Source of the DNA: an uncultured Lachnospiraceae bacterium
GTDB taxonomy: Bacteria; Bacillota; Clostridia; Lachnospirales; Lachnospiraceae
Assembly: GCA_900554415.1 (NCBI GenBank)
Contig: USGU01000028.1
Coordinates: 1 to 12,347, forward strand
Direction: 5' to 3'
DNA: 12,347 nucleotides
Shown: positions 1 through 5,619 of the stretch, piece after piece
Position numbering within the stretch: position 1 is the stretch's first letter
How the letters are laid out: each line of letters begins with the position of its first letter
The notes under the pieces: generated by a model
Seen by the model: only the letters and a program-made list of their open reading frames with translations
Database searches by the model: none
What the model was told of the DNA's origin: nothing
Translations under genes and position numbers: made by a program

Positions 1-1
1 T

Positions 2-2320
2 TATGGAAATAAGTTCACATATGATGAACTCTTTAACACAACAAGATACTTCCTGCAGAGTATCTATGATGATGATTTTGCAGATGTATACAATGAACTT
101 GTAAAATCAGATGATGATGCAGGAGCAACACTTGCATTACGTCGTTATCTCGCAGAGAAGTGTCTCGAAGACAATTCTACTGTAGAACCTAGAATTAATG
201 TGAAGTATGTAGAGTCTATGATTAGTGGTTCTAATCTGAAAGACGCAGTACTTCCAACAAAAGATAACACAAGCTACAATGATTTGGTAGCATATGAAAA
301 TCAGTTCCGTTTCTTCTACGGAATCGCACTTACCCAGGACGAATGTACGGTTACATTTGATTCTCAGGGTGGTTCAGATGTGGATGCACAGACTGTATTG
401 TCACATACAATGACATCTACATCAAACACAACAATTAAATCAAGTTACTGGGCAAATTCTCTTGTTATCTACAGAGGACAGGGAAAAGATCATGTCACAG
501 AGCCTTCTACGGCTGCTAAGAAGATTACCGTACCTACAGATCCAACAAAAGAAGGATATGTATTCGGTGGATGGTACAAAGATGAAGCATGCACAGAAAA
601 ATTTGACTTTAATGACAATGATGGAACAGTAGAACAGAATACAACACTTTATGCAAAATGGATTCCAGAAGCAGAAGCAGTTACTGTAACAGATTTCAAC
701 ATCACAAATGTAGAACATGATGATGCAGATGCAGAATTAAATCAGAAGATTAATGTTACAATCGATTTCAGCGATGAAATCACTATTGCAGATGCAGAAA
801 AATTAAAAGACGCCTTAACAATGAAGATTTCAGGCGGAAATGTAAATGACACAAGCCGTGATATTACATACAGTGTAAATCCGGAAAATCCAAAACAGTT
901 AATGATTCAGATGACTTCTACAGACTGGGTAGCTATTTACAATGGTATGCTTACAATTGAAGGTACAGAAACCGGAGATGCTATCAAAGATGCAGCAGGA
1001 AATGGAAAAGTAGGATATATCGAACATCTGGAAGGAAGAATTCCAATCGGTATCGTAGTAAACAACGATGTATTAGCAGAAGGAACAGATACAGTTGCTG
1101 CAAGCACATATGTAAATGTTGCACACAAAGCTAATATGCGTGGTATGTATTTCTTCGAACTTGTCAGAATCGTAGATGGACAGGAAGAAGTAATTGGCGG
1201 ACCATATGTAAGCCATGCACATAACTTCTATGGCTCTATCAATGAAGCTGCAATTGCAAGTGCAATGGCAAGTGCAATTAATAAATTAGAAGGATATACA
1301 ACAACATATGTAGATGGAGAGACAAACTTCACTGTTACGGCTGACAATGCATCAGCAGGTGAAACAATTGCAGTTCGTATGAACGAATACAAGGGAACTG
1401 TTAATTATGCACATACAGTAGTAATCGATGAGGGTGTAGCACCAACAGACACAACTCCGGGTCTTACAGAAGGAAGCCACTGCTCAGTATGTGGTACTGT
1501 TCTTGAAGAACAGAAAGAAATTCCAGCACTTAGAAACGGATGGACATATGTCGATGGAAACTGGTATTACTATGACAAAGATGGAATGTTTACCGGTGGA
1601 TGGAAACAGATTGGTTCAACCTATTACTATCTGTATGAAGATGGTCATATGGCAGCTGATGAATGGATTGGCGAATACTATGTAAATGCAAGCGGAGCCT
1701 GGGTACAGGGACGTCTTAAAGCTAAATGGATGATTACCAACGGCAAATGGTGGTACAGAAATGAAGATGGAACATATCCATCAAATGGCTGGAGAATGAT
1801 TGATGGTCAGTGGTATCATTTCGATGCTTCAGGATATATGCAGACAGGATGGTTAATTCTTGGAAATACATGGTATTACCTCACTGGAAGTGGAGCTATG
1901 GCTACTGGATGGACACAGGTAGGAAATGCTCTGTATTATCTGAATGCAAGTGGCGCTATGCAGACAGGATGGGTAAGCTTAGATGGAAGCTGGTACTTCT
2001 TAAATGCAAGCGGTGCTTTACAGACAGGCTGGATTTATGTAAACAGAACATGGTACTATGGAGATCCAGAAACCGGAGCACTCTTAGAAGATGAATGGTT
2101 AGATGATACTTATTATCTGCGTGCAGGTGGCTCTATGGCTACAGGCTGGGCATTAGTAGACGGAGTTTGGTACTACTTCAATGCAAGTGGTGTAAAACAG
2201 ACAAGCACATGGGTAGGAAACTACTATGTGAAAGAAGACGGAACTATGGCAACAGATGAATGGATTGGAAATTATTATGTTGATGCCAATGGATTATGGG
2301 TACCTGGAAAAACCAAATAA
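2..2320 (+). CDS. Secreted surface protein with B-repeat and cell-wall-binding repeats (5' end missing)
   Basis: The reading frame is open from base 2, so the gene starts upstream; 772 residues are visible and the GTG at 200 is not a real start. In order: an unrecognised Asp/Asn-rich segment (about 1-114); an InlB/Listeria-Bacteroides-type B-repeat (about 115-221, ending GGWYKDEACTEKF then TLYAKW) with an insertion; a beta-rich region of no recognised family (about 225-470); a linker with a Cys pair (HCSVCG, about 471-510); then about 13 W/Y-rich choline-binding-like repeats (511-772). There is no LPXTG signal, so surface attachment should be non-covalent, through the C-terminal repeats binding teichoic acid or another wall polymer. 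The signal peptide would lie in the missing part. The role could be adhesion, or wall or glycan processing; no catalytic domain is visible here. A terminator follows 49 bases after the stop. Confidence 0.88.
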   Translation, partial: YGNKFTYDELFNTTRYFLQSIYDDDFADVYNELVKSDDDAGATLALRRYLAEKCLEDNSTVEPRINVKYVESMISGSNLKDAVLPTKDNTSYNDLVAYENQFRFFYGIALTQDECTVTFDSQGGSDVDAQTVLSHTMTSTSNTTIKSSYWANSLVIYRGQGKDHVTEPSTAAKKITVPTDPTKEGYVFGGWYKDEACTEKFDFNDNDGTVEQNTTLYAKWIPEAEAVTVTDFNITNVEHDDADAELNQKINVTIDFSDEITIADAEKLKDALTMKISGGNVNDTSRDITYSVNPENPKQLMIQMTSTDWVAIYNGMLTIEGTETGDAIKDAAGNGKVGYIEHLEGRIPIGIVVNNDVLAEGTDTVAASTYVNVAHKANMRGMYFFELVRIVDGQEEVIGGPYVSHAHNFYGSINEAAIASAMASAINKLEGYTTTYVDGETNFTVTADNASAGETIAVRMNEYKGTVNYAHTVVIDEGVAPTDTTPGLTEGSHCSVCGTVLEEQKEIPALRNGWTYVDGNWYYYDKDGMFTGGWKQIGSTYYYLYEDGHMAADEWIGEYYVNASGAWVQGRLKAKWMITNGKWWYRNEDGTYPSNGWRMIDGQWYHFDASGYMQTGWLILGNTWYYLTGSGAMATGWTQVGNALYYLNASGAMQTGWVSLDGSWYFLNASGALQTGWIYVNRTWYYGDPETGALLEDEWLDDTYYLRAGGSMATGWALVDGVWYYFNASGVKQTSTWVGNYYVKEDGTMATDEWIGNYYVDANGLWVPGKTK
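344..664 (+). other. InlB B-repeat-like domain with an internal insertion
   Basis: This part of the surface protein reads TVTFDSQGGSDVDAQTV at its start and PTDPTKEGYVFGGWYKD, then TLYAKW, at its end. These are the hallmark first and last strands of the Listeria-Bacteroides (Flg_new) repeat. In ordinary repeats the two halves are separated by only a few residues. Here about 40 residues rich in Ser, Thr and Asn lie between the DAQTV strand and the ITVPTDPTKEGY strand. Confidence 0.75.
1532..2317 (+). repeat. Tandem cell-wall-binding (choline-binding-like) repeats, about 13 units
   Basis: The C-terminal 262 residues consist of units of about 17-22 residues. Most follow GW-x(3)-D/G-x-x-WYY-x-x-x-x-G-x-M-x-T, for example GWLILGNTWYYL and GWVSLDGSWYFLNASG. 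Some are shorter variants beginning EWIG-x-YYV. The last unit ends GLWVPGKTK at the stop codon. In this family aromatic residues of neighbouring units form binding sites for choline or related wall decorations. The exact ligand in this organism is not known from the sequence. Confidence 0.88.
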
Positions 2321-2359
2321 TTTTTCAAGAGATAAGCTGAAGTTCTGATAACAATCAGT

Positions 2360-2365
2360 TATAAT
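2360..2365 (+). promoter_or_regulatory. Possible -10 element overlapping the preceding terminator
   Basis: A perfect TATAAT stands 100 bases upstream of the DUF364 start. The -35 at normal spacing (CTGAAG, 2337-2342) is poor, so the call is weak. A transcript starting about 7 bases downstream would begin inside the left arm of the terminator hairpin and would therefore escape it. Confidence 0.3.
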
Positions 2366-2368
2366 GGA

Positions 2369-2395
2369 GGGGAGCGCAGTTGTGCTCCCCTTTTA
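2369..2395 (+). terminator. Rho-independent terminator of the surface protein gene
   Basis: GGGGAGCGC (2369-2377) pairs with GTGCTCCCC (2382-2390), one pair being G-U, around an AGTT tetraloop. A short T run follows. Confidence 0.85.
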
Positions 2396-2448
2396 TTAAT
2401 TGATAATCGATAAAAGGTTTCGATTGACCTTATGGAGAAAAGAAAGGC

Positions 2449-2454
2449 AGGAGG
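2449..2454 (+). promoter_or_regulatory. Ribosome binding site fixing the DUF364 start
   Basis: AGGAGG ends 11 bases before the ATG at 2466. The earlier in-frame ATG at 2400 sits directly on the T run of the preceding terminator and has no such site. Confidence 0.6.
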
Positions 2455-2465
2455 ATAAGGATAAA

Positions 2466-3203
2466 ATGACAAAGGAAGAGCTTTTCGGAAGGCTGAAAGA
2501 GCATTACAAAGAAATTATTGAGAAAATGGATATTACAGATCAGGCAGTCCATGTAAAATGCCGTGGGTTATCACCGGAAGAAGCAATCGGTAAAACAGAC
2601 CGTGTGGATATGCCGATTATGAATGGACAAGAAATCATGATTCAGGCAGAAGTAGATGGTTACATCGGTCAGGCATTTACCAGTACTGCATGCAGCTATC
2701 AGGGCACACTTCAAGATATTTTAAATATGGAGATTGTGGAAGATGGTTATAATCGTGCTGTGTTTATCGCAACTTTAAATGCACTGATGCGGAAAAATGG
2801 AGAATGTGACCGTACGATTCACTGTAAAGACAGAGGACCGAATGACTGTGCAAAGAAGACAAGAGAATGGATTCGTGAACATTTTGGATGTCCGAAGATT
2901 ACATTGATTGGATATCAGCCGTTTTTGTTAGAAGAAATGGCAAAAGAATTTCCAACCCGTGTACTGGATTTGAATCCGGACAACATTGGGGATGAACGCT
3001 ATGGAGTTATTGTGGAAGATGGATTTGAAGCCCGTGATGATGCAATTGCATGGGCAGATATTGTATTTTGTACAAGCAGTACCTTAGGAAATGCAACCAT
3101 TGTAGATTATATGAATTTGGGTAAACCCACATATTTTTATGGTACGACAGGATGCTGTGCGGCAGCTATTTTTGGCTTGGAAAGAAGCTGTTACGCAGAT
3201 TAG
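2466..3203 (+). CDS. DUF4213/DUF364 (putative heavy-metal chelation) protein
   Basis: A 245-residue protein of normal length for the family. The N-terminal half (about 1-90, with GYIGQAFTSTACSYQG at 66-80) matches the DUF4213 enolase-N-terminal-like part. The C-terminal half (about 95-245) is the Rossmann-like DUF364 domain, with TLIGYQPFLLEEMA, DLNPDNIG and ADIVFCTSSTLGNATIVDYMN. Ten cysteines are present (32, 76, 114, 120, 128, 142, 202, 230, 231, 242), three of them clustered at 114-128. The family is annotated as a putative metal-chelating or small-ligand protein; I know of no established reaction. No signal peptide or membrane segment is seen, so it should be cytoplasmic. The next gene downstream is a ModE-like regulator, which hints at molybdenum or tungsten metabolism; this link is inference. 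The ATG at 2466 is chosen because of the AGGAGG upstream. Confidence 0.8.
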   Translation: MTKEELFGRLKEHYKEIIEKMDITDQAVHVKCRGLSPEEAIGKTDRVDMPIMNGQEIMIQAEVDGYIGQAFTSTACSYQGTLQDILNMEIVEDGYNRAVFIATLNALMRKNGECDRTIHCKDRGPNDCAKKTREWIREHFGCPKITLIGYQPFLLEEMAKEFPTRVLDLNPDNIGDERYGVIVEDGFEARDDAIAWADIVFCTSSTLGNATIVDYMNLGKPTYFYGTTGCCAAAIFGLERSCYAD

Positions 3204-3295
3204 AAGGAACAAAAATACAATTAAAATAAATAGGAATGCTATAGAATTTTTTTCTTAAATATAGAAAATGATTATATGTAAATAAAAAAAATGCG

Positions 3296-3323
3296 TTGAC
3301 AAATTTTGGATTGTTGTTAAAAT
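3296..3323 (+). promoter_or_regulatory. Promoter of the MobA-like/ModE fusion gene
   Basis: TTGACA (3296-3301), a 16-base spacer and TAAAAT (3318-3323) form a good sigma-A-type promoter. Transcription would begin near 3330, at the first in-frame ATG (3331). This favours the later ATG at 3370. Confidence 0.65.
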
Positions 3324-3357
3324 AAATTTAATGATAAGAGTTATTTTGAAAGCAAAT

Positions 3358-3363
3358 AGAGGA
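3358..3363 (+). promoter_or_regulatory. Ribosome binding site fixing the fusion-gene start
   Basis: AGAGGA lies 6 bases before the ATG at 3370. The ATG at 3331 would make an almost leaderless message and has no site before it. Confidence 0.55.
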
Positions 3364-3369
3364 AAAGAA

Positions 3370-4287
3370 ATGAAAGTTGGCGCAGTAATCATTGCAACAG
3401 GAAATGATATTTCTGATGATGAAATAGAACGTTTTCTGACAGATAATCATCCAAATATATTTGAAGAGGCAGTATTGAACTATCAGAGAGCCGGAGTGAA
3501 GGATATCATTGTTCTTGTGGAAGAGAAGAAAGCAAGAGAGATTGAAGATACGCTTTTACATAAAGGGGTTTCCTTTATGCAGGTTGCGGAATCCAGAATC
3601 GATTCGGCTGTCAGTGCAGGACTCCGGTATCTACAGGAGCAGTGCGACCGTATTCTGCTCGGAACGATAGCGTATCCATTTTTTTCTTCGGATGTTATAA
3701 CGGCTTTAACTGAAAGCAAGGAAGAGATTGCCGTAATTTCTCATGACGGAAAGAAAAGTGGTATTTTAGGGCTCAGTAAAACTGGTGCGCAGCAAATTTG
3801 TTGCCAAATTGAAAAAAATTCCCATCAATATATAAAACATTGGGATATTACTCCGAAGTATATTGAAGTGGAAGAGGAATCTGCGTTTATCCGGATTCAG
3901 ACTGTGGAAGAATTTCAAAGGTATAAATCCATTTATGGAAAACAAAAAATGCATGGATTTGTGAAAACAGCATTGGCTGTAAATCGTTCTTTTCTGGGAC
4001 CGGGAGTTGTTACTTTGCTGAAACAGATTGATCGTCTTGGTTCTGTACGGAAGGCATGTAGCCACATGGGCATGTCATACAGCAAGGGCTGGAAGCTGAT
4101 TCATATTGCCGAGGAAGAGACAGGCTGGATTCTGGTAAAACGTACTACCGGCGGTACGAATGGCGGAGAAGCACATCTGACCGAACAGTGCAAAGAACTG
4201 ATTGAGAAATATGAACGTTATACTATGCGTGTACAGGAAGCTGCCAAAAAGATTTACGATGAAATCTTTGACAGTGAAGAAGCATAA
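3370..4287 (+). CDS. MobA-like nucleotidyltransferase domain fused to a ModE-type winged helix-turn-helix
   Basis: A 305-residue, two-part protein. Residues 1 to about 190 have the alternating strand-helix pattern of MobA/GT-A-like nucleotidyltransferases (KVGAVIIATG at the start; DRILLGTIAYPFFSSDVITAL in the middle). The nucleotide-binding signature expected near residue 10 (GG-x-S-x-R-M-G) is absent: ATGNDISDDE stands there. Residues about 208-285 match the ModE/LysR-like DNA-binding domain, with FLGPGVVTLLKQIDRLGSV, ACSHMGMSYSKGWKLI, LVKRTTGGTNGGEAHLT and ELIEKYERY. ModE proteins sense molybdate and control Mo transport and Mo-enzyme genes; here the usual molybdate-binding MOP domain is replaced by the N-terminal module. 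It has its own promoter and terminator and is therefore probably monocistronic. The likely job is a transcription regulator of Mo or W cofactor functions. A catalytic role for the first domain is doubtful. Confidence 0.75.
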   Translation: MKVGAVIIATGNDISDDEIERFLTDNHPNIFEEAVLNYQRAGVKDIIVLVEEKKAREIEDTLLHKGVSFMQVAESRIDSAVSAGLRYLQEQCDRILLGTIAYPFFSSDVITALTESKEEIAVISHDGKKSGILGLSKTGAQQICCQIEKNSHQYIKHWDITPKYIEVEEESAFIRIQTVEEFQRYKSIYGKQKMHGFVKTALAVNRSFLGPGVVTLLKQIDRLGSVRKACSHMGMSYSKGWKLIHIAEEETGWILVKRTTGGTNGGEAHLTEQCKELIEKYERYTMRVQEAAKKIYDEIFDSEEA

Positions 4288-4306
4288 GGAAAATGTAAAC
4301 ATAGAA

Positions 4307-4336
4307 AGACATTTGCAGGGGCAAGTGTCTTTTTTT
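4307..4336 (+). terminator. Rho-independent terminator of the MobA-like/ModE fusion gene
   Basis: AGACATTTGC (4307-4316) pairs with GCAAGTGTCT (4321-4330) over ten pairs, one of them G-U, around an AGGG loop. A T run follows. Confidence 0.9.
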
Positions 4337-4397
4337 AGTTGACGAAAACTAATGTTCATGGAATGAGGGCATTATTTTGAAATCCCTGAAAGTACAG

Positions 4398-4435
4398 AGA
4401 CGGTATATGTCTAAATGGCATATGCTGTCTTTTTT
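4398..4435 (+). terminator. Second terminator-like hairpin
   Basis: AGACGGTATATG (4398-4409) pairs with CATATGCTGTCT (4419-4430) over twelve pairs, two of them G-U, with a nine-base loop and five more T. It works only in the + direction. No gene lies between it and the terminator 60 bases upstream. It may be a back-up terminator or the end of a short untranslated RNA. Confidence 0.7.
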
Positions 4436-4490
4436 GCTTTTTTAGCTAAAGATATCATGAAAACCGCAAGGAAATTTTACAAAAAGTCTA

Positions 4491-4518
4491 TTTACATTAT
4501 TCTGCATTATGCTATACT
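4491..4518 (+). promoter_or_regulatory. Promoter of the HMA/ABC operon
   Basis: TTTACA (4491-4496), a 16-base spacer and TATACT (4513-4518). The expected start near 4525 leaves a leader of about 67 bases before the HMA gene. Confidence 0.65.
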
Positions 4519-4534
4519 AAATTAAGTTAGTATA
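4513..4534 (+). promoter_or_regulatory. Dyad operator candidate over the -10
   Basis: TATACTAA (4513-4520) and TTAGTATA (4527-4534) are perfect inverted copies around a six-base centre. Two of the three central pairs also match, giving 10 of 11 complementary pairs. The first arm contains the -10 and the second covers the transcription start, the position of a repressor site. Shape and A/T-rich TTA-GTTAG content recall DtxR/MntR-type metal repressor sites, but no regulator gene adjoins it. Confidence 0.55.
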
Positions 4535-4563
4535 ATCTAATAAAGTTTAATAGAAATTTAATG

Positions 4564-4574
4564 GTGCCTGGCAC
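4564..4574 (+). repeat. Short GC-rich palindrome in the leader
   Basis: GTGCC-T-GGCAC is a perfect 11-base palindrome just before the HMA gene's ribosome binding site, in an otherwise A/T-rich leader. It may be a protein-binding site or a small scattered genomic repeat. Confidence 0.4.
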
Positions 4575-4591
4575 TCATAAGGAGGAGAAAT

Positions 4592-4843
4592 ATGATAAAG
4601 ACAACTTTGAAAATTGATGGAATGATGTGTGGAATGTGTGAAGCACACATGAATGACCTAATTCGGAATCATTATAAGGTACAAAAGGTCAGTTCTTCTG
4701 TATCAAGAGGAGAAACAGAGATTATCAGTGAGGATGTACTGGATTTATCCAATCTGGGAGAGCAGGTCAATGGAATTGGTTATGAATTACTGGATGTGAA
4801 GACAGAACCATATCAGAAGAAGAAATTCTTTTTATTCAAATAA
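4592..4843 (+). CDS. Small heavy-metal-associated (HMA) domain protein, CopZ-like
   Basis: An 83-residue cytoplasmic protein with the ferredoxin-like HMA fold. The metal-binding loop reads DGMMCGMCEAHM (Cys13 and Cys16), the classic GMxCxxC of copper and other soft-metal chaperones. GETEIISEDVLDLSNL and VNGIGYEL fit the later strands and second helix. The C-terminus has a short Lys-rich extension (QKKKFFLFK). AAGGAGG lies 6 bases before the ATG. It is the first gene of a likely operon with the ABC ATPase and permease, 66 bases upstream of the ATPase with no terminator between. By family it should bind one monovalent or divalent soft metal and pass it on, or act as a sensor. The metal cannot be named from sequence. 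The downstream P-type ATPase lacks a CxxC domain of its own, so this protein could be its partner; that is inference. Confidence 0.85.
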   Translation: MIKTTLKIDGMMCGMCEAHMNDLIRNHYKVQKVSSSVSRGETEIISEDVLDLSNLGEQVNGIGYELLDVKTEPYQKKKFFLFK

Positions 4844-4909
4844 AATGATGCTGGGGAACAAAAAGATATATTTACTGAGGCAGTTATCGGTAAAGGAAAG
4901 GAGAAAGCA

Positions 4910-5608
4910 ATGTTCTTAGAGATTAATCAGATTAAAAAGAACTATGGAGACGGCGAGAGCCGCGTGGAAGTGTTGAAGGGGATTGACATGGAAATTAAGA
5001 AAGGGGAATTCTGCGTACTGCTGGGACCATCTGGTTCAGGCAAATCTACATTGCTGAATATCATCGGAGGAATTGAGCAGGCAGACAGTGGAAGCATAGT
5101 TATTGATGGGCAGAAGATGGAGGATATGAATGAAAAAAATCTGACGCTTTACCGCAGAAATCATCTGGGGTATATTTTTCAGATGTACAATCTGATTCCG
5201 AACTTAAATATACGTGAAAATATCGAGGTGGGCGGATATTTGAGTGAACACCCACTCGATACGGATGAAATTTTAAAAACCCTTGGACTTTATGAACACC
5301 GGAATAAACTTCCGAATCAGCTTTCAGGCGGACAGCAGCAACGAACGGCAATCGGTCGTGCAATTGTGAAAAATCCGGATATTTTGCTTTGTGATGAGCC
5401 CACAGGTGCGTTGGATTATCATACTTCAAAAGAAATTCTGGGGCTTCTGGAAAAGGTAAATAGGAAGTATGGAAACACGATTATTATGGTAACCCATAAT
5501 GATGCAATCAAAAATATGGCAGACCGTGTACTGAAATTAAGAGATGGTCAGATTCAGAAAGACTATGTCAATGAGAACAAGATTTCAGCCGCAGATTTGG
5601 AATGGTAG
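4910..5608 (+). CDS. ABC transporter ATP-binding protein, MacB/LolD-like
   Basis: A 232-residue nucleotide-binding subunit with every motif intact: Walker A GPSGSGKST (39-47), Q-loop in FQMYNL, signature LSGGQQQR (from 138), Walker B ILLCDEPTGALD (Asp162, Glu163) and switch His196 in MVTHND. The CDEPTGALD form and the NLIPNL segment after the Q-loop are typical of the MacB/LolD/BceA class, which works with FtsX-like permeases. In Firmicutes such pairs expel peptides or antibiotics, sense them, or act on the cell envelope. The start has AAAGGAG 6 bases upstream. The stop codon lies inside the permease gene's ribosome binding region, so the two are translationally coupled. It would energise the permease at the cytoplasmic face of the membrane. 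Its placement directly after an HMA protein is the unusual point. Confidence 0.93.
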   Translation: MFLEINQIKKNYGDGESRVEVLKGIDMEIKKGEFCVLLGPSGSGKSTLLNIIGGIEQADSGSIVIDGQKMEDMNEKNLTLYRRNHLGYIFQMYNLIPNLNIRENIEVGGYLSEHPLDTDEILKTLGLYEHRNKLPNQLSGGQQQRTAIGRAIVKNPDILLCDEPTGALDYHTSKEILGLLEKVNRKYGNTIIMVTHNDAIKNMADRVLKLRDGQIQKDYVNENKISAADLEW

Positions 5609-5612
5609 GAGG
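5607..5612 (+). promoter_or_regulatory. Ribosome binding site fixing the permease start
   Basis: AGGAGG overlaps the ATPase stop codon and lies 7 bases before the ATG at 5620. An earlier in-frame ATG at 5602 has no comparable site. Confidence 0.7.
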
Positions 5613-5619
5613 GATTGTT

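Larger units (their letters stand above)
4288..4591 (+). other. Intergenic region, 304 bases
   Basis: No protein-coding gene is supported here. It holds two terminator-like hairpins (4307-4336 and 4398-4435), then an AT-rich promoter with a dyad over its -10 (4491-4534), a short GC-rich palindrome (4564-4574) and the HMA gene's ribosome binding site (4579-4585). Bases 4337-4397 carry no convincing promoter; TTGACG at 4339-4344 has no -10 at proper distance. Confidence 0.6.

Noticed and set aside
200..202. GTG as the start of the surface protein
   Set aside because: The frame is open back to base 2 with similar composition, and the protein would lack a signal peptide; the gene simply begins before the window.
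1491..2094. Additional + strand frames inside the wall-binding repeat region
   Set aside because: They are frame-shifted readings of the repeated W/Y-rich codons and have no start signals of their own.
3204..3295. ModE operator upstream of the fusion gene
   Set aside because: I looked for the TATATA-spacer-TATATA type dyad with CG ends and found only scattered A/T matches such as GCTATAG.
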